A stretch of 64,000 bases of DNA, taken from the NCBI RefSeq assembly GCF_964340395.1, contig NC_135555.1, positions 4,786,501 through 4,850,500 of the forward strand, read 5' to 3'. The notes under the pieces are model-generated. The model saw nothing but the letters and a program-made list of their open reading frames with translations, ran no database searches and was not told the origin of the DNA. Origin of the DNA: Glandiceps talaboti. Taxonomy: Eukaryota; Hemichordata; Enteropneusta; Spengelidae. Position numbers and translations under genes: made by a program. The first letter of the stretch is position 1; each line of letters starts with the position of its first letter. Shown piece after piece: positions 53,401 through 63,329 of this stretch.

Positions 53401-55259
53401 CAACAAGATAAGGAAGACAAGTATGCGTCATCAAAACCAATATGTATGGTGTATTATGTGAGTTTATTGTGTGAGTTTCTTTCCCAAACCCGGAGTGAGT
53501 ATTCTACAGATTGTACTTATCACTCAGATGTGTCTCTCTCACAAGACGAGTGTGAATTTGGGGAACTCTTGAGGCGCGCCCACAGGTGTAGTACATTGTC
53601 GGATCTGGGTGACTCCAGGATAGACTGTGGACTGACAGGGAAAGCCTTGACAATTCCATAGCAATGTGATAGCGAGGGACTCAGGGTGCAACATAGCCTG
53701 TCACATAATCCCAAACCTGAATGGAGTTCTGAAGAAATATGTGTATGTATGTATGTTTGTGTGTATCTGTATAAAATAAAATTCACTGGGAACAATCCCC
53801 AGCACAAAAAAAATATGAAATAAAAGTTTCTTCCTGAAAAAGTGCCATCAACAAAGTCAGATAAAGGTTATAATCAGAAGGGCAACTTTTTGGAAAGGTA
53901 CAGTTATTCACACTTAGTGTGTCCATATTGTGGCAGGTGTTTGTAATTTGAATCAACTTTACCAGATGAAAATTGAAAAAAATTACTTCAATTTCTCTTC
54001 AGTTGTCAGTGACTTTGATGGATGGGCAACCACTACGACAAGAAGATGTAAAAATAGTGAAAATTCATTGGGATGGTCCAGCTACTGCTGAGGAGTATAT
54101 TATACCACCGAATGGAATAGTAACGATAACACTAGATGCACTGACTACTCGTTCAAGGACAATATACATTTCGGTAAGGAAGAACCTAACTCTCTCATCT
54201 AGCATGATGAGTATTATTTTAAGCGAAATGTGCTCTTGTTTTGAAAGTATGATAGAATAGATAATAAAATTTGAAGAATTGTCGTCAATTCAAATTTTGT
54301 AAACAAATCATGAAATATGATGTAAATATGAATATTCCAAAATTTTAATTTTCTGTCATTCAGTACATTAAAATGTTACTTTTTCTTTTTTTTATTCATA
54401 TCATTTGATTCATAGACAAAATATAAAACATCAGGTTTTGAAATATTCCTCTTCATATATTTTCGGTGTATTTTTGAACTTGCAACTTTTGTCTAAAAAT
54501 AACCCCTTTTTCTCAGACGTCACATGCATAAACTAAACACAATTAAAACATTTTTAGATAAAACTAATTGCGTGCCTATAAAAATTGAATACCAAATCGC
54601 AAAACATGCATTTTAGTGATTTCATGCAGGTTTTGAAGTGACATACCAACACGACCATAGAGCTAGCCATAGCAATGACATGGAAATACTGTGACCCTCT
54701 AGCGATGACATAGAAATACTCTGTGACCCCTAGCAGTTGTTATAATTCTCAATATGGCTGTAATAGTGAGGCTATGGTATGGAAAATCATTGAATTTCTA
54801 GTCATAAAAGTGTGTGCATAAAGTATAGGCTAGGGGGTCACAAACAATGGAAGTAGGAATGCACATGTATAGTGTCCTTTATCCAATGCTAGCAGCCCAT
54901 AGGCTAACAGTGTGGCATATTTTTAAGATCAATTTTAACTGTTCAGCTACCCTATTCCACTAGCTTGAGTAAGCTACATAGGAATGTGTATAGACTGTTT
55001 AATAGAGCATCACAAGCGACAGCAATTTACAATCATGCTTACTTAAAGAATACAATCCTGTAATCTTGACAAACAGAGGTCATTCCAAACTCACATATAA
55101 TACTCCTATAAGATAGATACAAAGCTGGCCTAAGTACCTGCGGCCATACTTGACCTTATAATATCTTAAAGTCCAATGTTTGATTATTAGCACAACTGAA
55201 CTAATATTAGGTTCAATAGTGCTGTAGGCATGGCAAAGTGTCTGTCTCTGTGTGTGTGT

Positions 55260-55344
<85 letters not shown>

Positions 55345-58300
55345 GAACTTAAAGTCAAAAACTGTTACACCAATTGCTTTGATATTTGGTGGGGGTATTA
55401 CTGTGGGTGTCTAGTTGGGACATTGTTCAAATCAAAATGATTTTACCTTGTGTGTGTGATTTGGGTCAAAAAATTGGATTTTTGGTCAAACTCAAAAAGT
55501 ACTGGGCAGATCATTTTGAAATTTGGTTGGAACATTCTTGTTTGGATTAAGAGTTGTTCATGACATGACAAACCCATCAGTGATATGCAAATTTTGCATA
55601 AAAATGTGTCTTTTGGTCAAAAATCTTTTAATTCCGAAACTACTAAGCAGATTGGGCTAAAATTTAATGGATATGCACCTGGGGGTATATAGATGAAGAT
55701 GTATTAAGCAAATAATTATTTCATCAGTGATATGCAAATTAGGTGTAAAAATGTGAATTTAGGTCAAAACCTCATAAAGTACTAGGTCAATGAGACTGAA
55801 ACTTGGTGTGATGTTTTTGGAAGTGTTATTCTACAGATTTTCTTCAATACATTTTGACACAATTGGCCCTGGCAACTGTGATATTTTGGTAAAAAGAACA
55901 TCATTTGGTAGGCAAGTGAGTAAACATTAAAAAAATGTATGCAAATATCCCTAGCAACCATGACCACGCCCATAGCAACAACCAAATGATCACATATGCC
56001 AGGTATTGCAAAGATAAGAACAGGGGTTAATAGACAAGTGAATAAACATTCCAAAAATGTATAAAAATGTATGTAAATGTGCCTAGCATCAAGAACACAC
56101 CTATATAGCAACTCTGACGTATGCAATTTTGAATAGTTAGCTAAGAGACATGTAAAGGTCATTTTCAGGGTTGTGGTGTGGAGCATTTTGAATCACTTTT
56201 AAAGAATTGACACATATATGCCTAGCAACTAGAGCACAGGAACAACTAAAAGTCACTGTCCTATGCTTAAGATACAGAAGAAAAGGACACACACAGAACA
56301 ACAATTTGTCTTGTGTACAGATAGCAACTTGGATGAGTAATTAATCGACTTGCCAAGATTGGATATTTGCCTGAAAATCAAACCGTCTATAAATTACATC
56401 ATCACTCATTGTCCAAAATACACAGTTGTGCCACAACGTCATTGGTGCTATTTTTTTCTAATTTGGCATTTCCCAATTTCTGCAATAGGCTGAGTATGGT
56501 ACTAGGCTGTCTGAAACTCACACAGTAACAGCGGCAGAATCACCAAGTGATAATTATATTCAAATAACGACAACTACTGACAATTTGAAAGCTGGAGATA
56601 CTGCCACATTTACTGTCAAAGCAACTGAGCCCTTTTCAAGCTATTTCCTTGAGGTGAGTTACTAGTATAGACCCAATAGAGAACATTACAAGCATTGCAG
56701 AATATATTCTACTATCTGTACAACAGTTGGCAACCATTGCAGAACTTAGCTAGCATTACTTCTATCTGTACAGCAGTTGATGACCATTGCACAACTTAGC
56801 TAGCATTACTTCTATCTGTACAACCATTTACCAGTGGCAAGCATTTGAAAATTCTTTGCCGACACTAAAATGATAGCTTATCGGCCTATAGAAAAAATAA
56901 GTTTTTATTGATAAAGACATTGTGTGACATTATATTATGTGTTTTTTGCTAACCAGACAGTGCTCTTAATGGGACAACAGCTAGTGAGTCAGATTTTTGG
57001 AAACCTTTGGTTTTTGAGTTTTTTCAAAAACATACAGTTTACATTTGTGTTTGTAAATTGTATTGTTATCAAATGTATGCAAACTTCAGGACAATCTTTA
57101 TTCAGAATGGTTAAAAAATATACTTCTTATCCTAATCGGGGTTATTAAACCCGCGGCAACTCTTTACTGTCCTCGACTGGTTCAATTTCTGTGTGACTAA
57201 AGTTCTTGATAGAAGCCCCGTGGCAACTTCAGTCCACTTTGAATCTCTCTTTAAAAAAATAGATTATCCAACATAAACATAGTGGGTTGTTGGTGGCTGA
57301 GCAGTGAGCTTGTTTGCTGCTTACCTCTACAGCATGGGTTCAGACCTGCCAAACATCGACTGGGTTTGATTGAACTTTAACCAGGTCTGTATGTAAGAAT
57401 AGTGGTACTCAGTTTGACCTGCCAAACAACACAGGTTTTCCTGGGATACTCCTTTCCTTCTGCTTTTACGGCACTAGAGTGTTGCTCCATGGCAACCATC
57501 CAATTTTACTTTGACAAATAAAGTCAGTTATTGTATAAATTAAGGCGCTGCCTACATTAGGAATTTTATGGTAATTATTAAACTGATTATAAAAATTTGA
57601 TGTCGGCTATAGATTCATCAACACTGTCTTAGAAATTGTCAACCCACTGCCACTGGTAAACTGTTGTCCAGCTAGAAGATAACATAAAGTAGAAATTTTT
57701 TTTTTCTGTCCTGAGTAAATATTGTTAAATTACATGACATCGTGTAAGATATCTTAAAAGGCAAAGATACGTTGTGAAATCACTATGTTAGTAAAACCTT
57801 GGATGTTAAATAAGATAAAATACATTGTGTTATTCACTTTCACTTGTCAGAACAGAAATAGCAATGATCAGCACTTAGGCAGTAGTGAAGTACAGGCCTT
57901 GGTAGACAATTTCTGTTAAAATTTATTGTTGTCTGCTGGCATTGTTATACATTTACAATAACAATTGATACAGTTGACAACCTGTTGAACAGAAGTTGTT
58001 CATATGTCACTGCCACATACGTTCTGATTGTTGTTAGTGGCATACTGATAAATAAAACTGAATTAAACCAACTCATTTTATTTGTTTAACATCACAGTTT
58101 TTATTAAACATATTGAAGTCACAAGGTCTACTCAGACTCAGACTAGAACTGAAGTATCACATTAACATCTTTTTTTGGGGGTTGGGGATACAGGTTTTGT
58201 CCAGAGGAAATATAGCTGCAGTGCATGTAATCCAAGGAGCTGCCCTGTCTGTACACACATATGACTTGGTGATTACCAGTGCAATGGCACCAACAGCACA

Positions 58301-61300
58301 AGTTGTGGTTTATTACGTTCGTAATGATGGTGAAGTGGTTATTGACAGCTTGACCATTAATGTAAAGGGTGCGTTTGACAATAAGGTAATGAAGGATTTT
58401 AAATGTCTTAACCATTTCTTTGTAAATAAGGCGGCAACAGGGGCACTGATCCGGCTTGTAATTCCTATAACTTATAATGCTTATAAACAGTCAAGACCTT
58501 GATTTTTTGTCTAAAGTACAGTCTGTTGAACATCGGCAGAATTGACTCGACTGTCAATTTTGTTACCTTTGAAAGTGCCACTCAGAGAGAGCCTGGATGC
58601 CTATTTATGAGTTTGTAGTAACTGCATAATTGTAACTGCAACAATGTTTCATTAGAGTGATAACCAATCAATGTTACCAGACAAATCTCGGGAACAGTTG
58701 ACATTATCTGAAACAACCAACACAATGTCTAAAGTGTTACTGAAAACAATCTCTATACCAAATGAACCAAGTCTGCGAATGTTACGTTGTAACTCTGTCT
58801 GTACCAAATACAATTATCATTGATACATGTATACAAATATTTTCAGTCACACTTTCACTAAAGCCTAACAAAAAAAAGTTGTGTGGTTCTGATTACACTC
58901 AATAGGTGGGTTAGGTAGATTTTTTTTTATTTTTTTTTTTTTTCATGTGAGTGTCTAGTTCAGGTAGTTATGTTTTCCATATGGTGTCTGTATTATTGGT
59001 TTCTTTTTATCAGATGTACAGCCATTACAGAATGGAAGAACAGTTTTATATTGTCAGTTTCCATATCCACTATTTCTTGCGAGACTTCACAATTTTCGTG
59101 ATTTTATTAGTTTTTTTCTCGAATACGTAAAAAAAAAGTTTTGGGTTGCCGTGGAAAACCATTTTTTTTTATTAGGCTTAAGCAGCATGGTCACAGATAA
59201 ACAGTGACGATTTGTTCTGTTGAAATGTTGTTACATAAAACTACTTTGTTTATCTGGTCCTAATGATAGGTGACTGTAGCCTTCAACAAAGATACAGCAG
59301 AACCATCAGAGAATATACAAGTTGATGTGACAGCCAGTCCCAATTCTTTTGTCGCCATCCTTGCAGTTGATCAAAGTGTCTTGTTGCTGAAATCAGGAAA
59401 TGACATCACTGAGTCAGAGGTGAGGTTTGCACTGTTTTCACCTGTGTATTTCTCAATTTGGTTTATTACAAAATTTCAAACATTTTATCCTACATGCAAT
59501 ATGTTCAATCTTTAGATAGTGTTTCTCATTGGTGTGTATTTATTAGGTGAATATGACAGAACCCCCATGATGCTCGAGTGATTGCAGTATTCTCTGCAGC
59601 TGTACTTCTCCCGCTATGCTTGTAAAAATGCAGCAGAAATGCCACAAGCATGAGTGTAAATACCCACACAGAATGGGGTTCTGTTATCATTACATATGTT
59701 TAACCAAAACAGCAAATTTCCATAAAAAAGGATACTGTGCGATCATGCACTTTCATATACAATGAACAAGTGTGTCCTCATTTACATATCATTTGAATAC
59801 AGGTATACAATAATGTTTTGGGTATTGTTGTATAGTGCAAATACCACTAGTATGTTGTGTGCAATGGGGCACATAATCTCTGGTACATATGTAATAATGT
59901 ACAATATTCGATCAAAAGACATTGTTTTTCAGGTGTGAACAGGTGTGAACCCAGATTCCAAAGGCAAGAGACATATTTTTAACCAACCCCACGGCCACTG
60001 ACAACCCTTTACTCCGGTGAATGTATCATAACATATCCTCTTTTCACCAGGGGATATTTGTTTGTACACAAAGAACTACAAGTTGGGAAAAACAGGATTT
60101 TAAATACTAATTTAAGACATTTTATTATTCAACATACAGGCTGTAGAATCTCTGCGCAGCTTTGATACCAGTGTTGGTGGGGGAAATTTTAACCCAGATG
60201 TGGCAAGAAGAATGTACAAACGCTCGGCTTCCCCGGTGCGAAGTAAACGTGACGCACTGTGGTGGATGCCATGGACTCCAGGTGGCCTTGATGCTTATTC
60301 TATCATTACTGTAAGTTCTATCAATTTATACTGTTTTATCCATCTACCCACACTTCCTTCAGGTGTGGGAGTATTTGGCTAGGCAATACTGTACTACATT
60401 GTACTAGTAGATTTACTGAAATCAAGCTATAGGCAAATGTAGACTCAAACTAAGACTGTTGTTGCAACATGTTGATACAAGCTATCAATGGACATTGGTG
60501 TAGTTATATTCACAGTAGGATATGGTGTCTCTGTCAAGTGGCTGCACATTCAACCTCATTCATTCACTGTTTTTGATTACAGGACTACTCCAAACCTGGA
60601 AATTTTTGCTAAAGACTTATTATTGCCTATTTCCCTGGAAAACTAAACCACAAAGATAAATAGTGACTAAAATGCATTCTTGTACATGAACACAATGTAC
60701 CAGGCTGGCAAATAATGAAATTTAGTCTTTGAGAACTAGCTGAAGACTGTAAAATCACAAAATTTGCTCGTGGCAAAGATATCTATGTTTACCATATTAT
60801 GTCTATGTAACATGTATATGCAACAACAAGAATTTTATGTATGTCTGTCTTTGTCTGATACGTTCATGTCGCCCATACACACAAGCTGCATGAACACAAA
60901 ACATGGACTCGAGCCATTCTACACGGTCCCCTGGCTAGCTGGGTTTGATATATTACATATTGTTTATTTATTTATTTGTTTTAAACCCCATATTTTCCTA
61001 ATAGTCAAACGCCCCCCTCCCTTTGGTTTCCACATTCAGCTTGTATGTACTATTCATATGCTAGTTTAGGGGCCCATTTTACCACTGCCTGCCGTGGTAA
61101 AATGGGATTTGCCACAGTTATTATCCAATCAGAATGGCACATAGTAGCATGATATAATATAATGTCATTTTTCTCTCTCATAATGGATTTTATCAAATTC
61201 ATAAAATCATATGTTTTTATCTTTCTAGAATGCTGGCTTATTGGTACTTTCAGATGCTGGTATATATCGCACTACAAAGAACCACTTTAGTAAGTGTTTC

Positions 61301-63042
61301 AAACTTGTCGTCTAAAATTGTCATCAGATGGTTTTTTTGCTGCACACATTGACCTTACATATGTATACAAGTATGCTGCATGTCTCCACAAAACTATTCA
61401 TTTTTAAAACTCACAAATACATCAACTTTAATACACAAAATAGGTTATTGCTGAACCAAAAAGCTACAAAGACATTTTCCTTTTTGAGTATCTCAGCACC
61501 TGAAAAAACATATATTGTTTCCATCACTATTGAGAACAAAACCATGGAAACCTGGAAATTTTCATTCAAGACTTATTTTTACTAGAAACCAAACACATGA
61601 AAATAAGTAGTGACTAAAATGTCTTCTTGTACATGGACTGGTTTCAGTCTGGTAATTAGTAAAAAAAAAATGGTCTATGAGAACCAGATGATGACTGTAA
61701 AATTGCAAAATTTAAAAATGATGAAAGTATCTAGATTTACAGTATTGTATATTTTGACTTCTAGCATTCTCGCAAATCAGAGCTGTTATTTCTTCTGCTA
61801 CGCTTCTGGATGGCGCGTTCTGGGTGGTGCCGTAAAAGAGGTCGTGGTTTTGCGACGATGACTTCTAGGAGCACTGTACAAAGCTCCAGGATCAAACCTA
61901 GAACCATGATAGTATGATAGGCTCCTGTTAAAAAAATCATTAGTTCCCAGTGTTTCAAGGCGCAAGTTAGTAGCATTCTCAACCTGTCTAGACATTCTAC
62001 TAGCTTTGTTTTAGATCACGTAATTGTAAGGAACTCAGAGTTGTTATAGCCACATTTTGTTGACGCCTCCTATGTATTGCCATGTAATTTTAGAATTCAA
62101 TTTTGTGGGGCGCCCTCTTGGGACACTTCTTTGGAAACTAACTGCAAAGTTGATAACTGGAATATAGTGTATTGTGGCAAACAAACATAATTACAATCAA
62201 TTCAATACTAGAACAAACATATACTGTGTACAGATATTGATGTGGGTGGGGGGAGGGGTGACATGCATCATCTCAAGGAAACTTTATCTCATACAAGTCA
62301 CTATGTTGACTACCTAATATTACTTGATATCCTTAAGGGTACTTTTGATAGCATTATTGTCATGAACATTTTGTGAAATACATGTATCTGTACAAAAGTG
62401 GTGTATATAAAGAGTATCACATACACAAAAAAAACACTTCATATGATGTGCCCTCAAGAATTTTTTTTAAAGGGGCACATGCTAAGTTTACATGTGTTTG
62501 GGCATAGTTTATGATGTACTGTACTTTAAAACTGAAGTACACTTAGCCACCACTTCCTGAACGTAAACCTGGTATATACTTCATAAATGATCTGATAACA
62601 TAATTTATCATACACATAAAAAATGTTCAAGAAATGCAATATAATGTTTCAACAACACCAGAAGACAATCGTAATGTTGTAGAGAGCATGCATCGACATT
62701 AAAATTATTTTTAAAAATAGTTTAATCAAGGTTATTATGCAAGTATTTTCACTTGTATGAGTACAAAGCTTATAAACTCAGTTTGTGCCACTTGAATGTT
62801 AGTGGAGTAACAAGTTACCAAAAAAAAAAAAATTGCAAAAGTACATTTTTGTTCAACTGATTCTTGGGGTGAAAAGGACTTAATATTGTTATTAAACTCA
62901 TGGATATTCACACTTCAGGAAACCCACACAGAGGACAAGGACAGCAACCAGCGGGAGATAGACATATGTCAACAGGCCACCATGACATAGTTGCAAGAAG
63001 TGTATTTCCAGAGATATGGATGTGGCAACATGGTGTCTCTGG
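44416..63042 (+). CDS. CD109/alpha-2-macroglobulin-like thioester-family protein, N-terminal half (continues beyond window)
   Basis: This is a secreted or membrane-anchored protease-trapping/opsonin-type protein of the thioester superfamily. Exons: 44416-44489, 45171-45360, 46125-46278, 47233-47303, 47951-48085, 49910-49949, 50739-50823, 51249-51366, 52749-52982, 54003-54173, 56489-56653, 58194-58385, 59270-59419, 60140-60310, 61229-61289, 62919-63042. All phases agree, giving 711 residues. A signal peptide covers residues 1-22. Macroglobulin-domain hallmarks follow: ILIQTDKAIYKPGQT, FTIEEYVLPKFEV, AILAVDQSVLLLKSG. The bait-like region (about 594-690) contains a furin-like RSKR (627-630). It ends in VFPEIWMW, the step before the thioester half, which lies outside the window. 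No anaphylatoxin cysteines are present, so it is not C3/C4/C5. An acceptor at 44392-44394 shows a 5'-UTR intron. Confidence 0.92.
45600..45900. repeat. Diverged interspersed repeat related to 49980-50190
   Basis: Both copies contain ATTACAATGGGCTT followed by TTTGTCC/TTTGCC, CATATCTCTGA-like words and a shared tail around CATATxTGTxGTxAAAAA. They lie in two macroglobulin introns. Confidence 0.5.
46056..46078 (+). repeat. Poly-G run
   Basis: About 20 G bases lie some 45 bp upstream of the acceptor of the third macroglobulin exon. Confidence 0.9.
46531..46560. repeat. (TCTTG)n microsatellite
   Basis: Five to six TCTTG units in a macroglobulin intron. Confidence 0.9.
46728..46981. mobile_element. 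MITE with 16-bp perfect inverted repeats and 5-bp target duplication
   Basis: CAGGGGTGAACAAATC at the left end is exactly inverted at the right end. ATCTT directly flanks both sides (46723-46727 and 46982-46986). The CAGGGG...CCCCTG ends resemble hAT termini, and a 5-bp duplication would fit a hAT5-type group. The interior is rich in GGTCC/GGACC words. Confidence 0.82.
47414..47588 (-). mobile_element. hAT-like MITE, copy 2, with 8-bp target duplication
   Basis: Reverse-complement copy of 44027-44193, sharing AGTGACTC/GAGTGTCACT-type words, CTATCTCTT and GTGCATCAGTGGC. The ends are CAGCATGCCCTTTAAT and AGAGGGCACACTG, flanked by ATGATGAG and GTGATGAG (7 of 8). It lies in the fourth macroglobulin intron. 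Confidence 0.8.
49381..49636. mobile_element. MITE with AATAGGGAAC ends, copy 1
   Basis: AATAGGGAACTTGCAA (49381-49396) is exactly inverted at 49621-49636. The body shares CAAAGGACTATGGGATTAT, CATCTGGAGCT-like words, TGTGGTTACAAACAA and CCCATGATGCAACATTCA with 63553-63815. No coding capacity. The target duplication was not resolved. Confidence 0.85.
49980..50190. repeat. Diverged interspersed repeat related to 45600-45900
   Basis: This copy starts after a poly-C run (49968-49982) and carries CTATTACAATGGGCTTTGCC. See 45600-45900 for the shared words. Confidence 0.5.
50429..50480. repeat. (GTTCATA)n heptanucleotide microsatellite
   Basis: About seven tandem GTTCATA units in a macroglobulin intron. 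Confidence 0.93.
50505..50685. repeat. Interspersed repeat, copy 1 of 3 (AACCTGGAAATTTT family)
   Basis: It shares TAAACCTGGAAATTTTTGCT, AAATTAGTGTTTAAGAACCA and GCAGACTGTAAAATCGCAAA with 60585-60790 and 61541-61740, in the same order. All three copies are in macroglobulin introns and in the same orientation. Confidence 0.75.
51555..51697. repeat. Interspersed repeat copy (family shared with 18765-18896)
   Basis: It aligns with 18765-18896 through GATGTTTCGCTGAAATCAC, AAAATCATG, TTTATGAAAATGCC and TTTCCTGGAGTGGCA. Confidence 0.55.
51910..52689. repeat. 48-bp minisatellite, about 16 copies, in a macroglobulin intron
   Basis: Each unit contains GGGCCCCGGGCTCTTATACA, GGGAGGTGTATGCTATGGAA and TTCTTGAT or TTCTTTAC, with an EcoRI site GAATTC in almost every copy. 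Most units are 48 bp, with occasional 47-bp or longer variants. Because the unit is mostly a multiple of three and lacks stops, open frames of about 150-210 aa run through it on the plus strand and about 80 aa on the minus strand. The flanking exons (51249-51366 and 52749-52982) join in phase without it. Confidence 0.93.
54655..54845. repeat. Short tandem and inverted repeat block (GTGACCC...GGGTCAC)
   Basis: Two direct copies of AGCNATGACATGGAAATACT-type sequence (about 45-bp period) each end in TGTGACCC. The second end, TGTGACCCCTAGC (about 54722), is inverted at about 54828-54841 as GCTAGGGGGTCACA, suggesting a small foldback element. Confidence 0.6.
55247..55340. repeat. (TG)n microsatellite
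   Basis: About 45 TG dinucleotides with one TA interruption, in a macroglobulin intron. Confidence 0.97.
55360..55800 (+). repeat. Three diverged tandem units of about 140 bp
   Basis: The unit has the order: CAAAAAGTACTGGGCAGAT-like, TTGAAATTTGGTTGG-like, ATCAGTGATATGCAAATT, AAAAATGTG, GGTCAAAA. It recurs near 55475, 55620 and 55755. Related words occur at 48540-48600 and 27420-27560. Confidence 0.7.
55900..56460 (+). repeat. Dispersed CCTAGCAAC-word repeat, copy 2
   Basis: It contains CCCTAGCAACCATGACCACG, CCCATAGCAACAACC, TATTGCAAAGATAAGAACAG and AAACATTCCAAAAATG, repeated in part downstream (GTGCCTAGCATCAAGAAC, ATGCCTAGCAACTAGAGC). It is colinear with 39160-39390. An open frame on its minus strand is a repeat artefact. 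Confidence 0.7.
56700..56825. repeat. Short tandem duplication, about 53-bp unit
   Basis: TATCTGTACAACAGTTG and CTTAGCTAGCATTACTTC recur two to three times in succession, just after the donor of exon 56489-56653. Confidence 0.8.
57282..57500 (+). mobile_element. tRNA-derived SINE-like element
   Basis: A tRNA-like head is visible. A box A-like TGGCTGAGCAGTG lies at 57294-57306 and a box B-like GGTTCAGACCT at 57337-57347, at tRNA-like spacing. A GC-richer body with two GACCTGCCAAAC words follows. No tRNA cloverleaf can be completed, so this is a retroposon, not a tRNA gene. The 3' limit is approximate. Confidence 0.5.
59549..59690. repeat. Short inverted-repeat element (GACAGAACCCCCAT ends)
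   Basis: GACAGAACCCCCAT near 59553 is inverted near 59672-59686 as ATGGGGTTCTGTTA, spanning about 140 bp. ATGGGGTTCTGTTATTATTA also occurs near 35586, suggesting a shared family. Confidence 0.55.
60585..60790. repeat. Interspersed repeat, copy 2 of 3 (AACCTGGAAATTTT family)
   Basis: It shares AAACCTGGAAATTTTTGCTA, GAGAACTAGCTGAAGACTGT and AAAATCACAAAATTTGC with the other copies. Confidence 0.75.
61541..61740. repeat. Interspersed repeat, copy 3 of 3 (AACCTGGAAATTTT family)
   Basis: It shares GAAACCTGGAAATTTTCA, AGTGACTAAAATGTCTTCTT, GAGAACCAGATGATGACTGT and AAAATTGCAAAATTT with the other two copies. Confidence 0.75.
61798..61995 (-). CDS. Candidate small nested open frame of unknown function (65 aa)
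   Basis: This frame lies antisense in a macroglobulin intron, between exons 61229-61289 and 62919-63042. It has an in-frame stop 18 bp before the ATG and an A at -3. The product is basic and polar, rich in Arg, Ser and Thr, with FFNRSLSYYHGSRFDPGALY in the middle and SHRRKTTTSFTAPP near the end. There is no signal peptide, membrane segment or cysteine. The local sequence is more GC-rich and less repetitive than its surroundings, unlike most intronic frames here. I do not recognise a family. It could be a small gene, an exon of one, a processed remnant or chance. Confidence 0.25.
   Translation of the reverse strand: MSRQVENATNLRLETLGTNDFFNRSLSYYHGSRFDPGALYSAPRSHRRKTTTSFTAPPRTRHPEA
62467..62796 (+). 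mobile_element. TTAA-flanked MITE, copy 2
   Basis: The left end is TTAAAGGGGCACATGCTAAG. The right end GTTTGTGCCACTTGAA has a mutated TTAA. It aligns as the reverse complement of 29152-29502 through CACTTAGCCACCACTT, ATAAATGATCTGAT and CATAATTTATCATA. It lies in a macroglobulin intron. Confidence 0.78.
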
Positions 63043-63329
63043 GTAAATTTAGATGTGTCGTATTAGTGATATGTTACCACCACTTCTTTGCTAAACAAAA
63101 CACTGCTCTATCTAACATGTAAACAGACAGTAGTGTTATCCTGCCCAAGACAAGAATACAGTTACTCCATCTTTTCGGCCAAGAAAAAAAAAACATGTTG
63201 TGTTTCGTTCTCATGCTTGTCACCTGAGTTCTTGAACATTGGAGCTATTCCCCTCCCCCCCTCCCTTTTCCCATGTTTTTTTCCAAACCTGTGAAGTGCA
63301 CTTTACACAGCAGGAAAATTTCTCTTCCA

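Noticed and set aside
55782-56186. 134-aa minus-strand frame
   Set aside because: It lies on the CCTAGCAAC-word dispersed repeat. Similar fragments recur at the other copies, so it is a repeat artefact.
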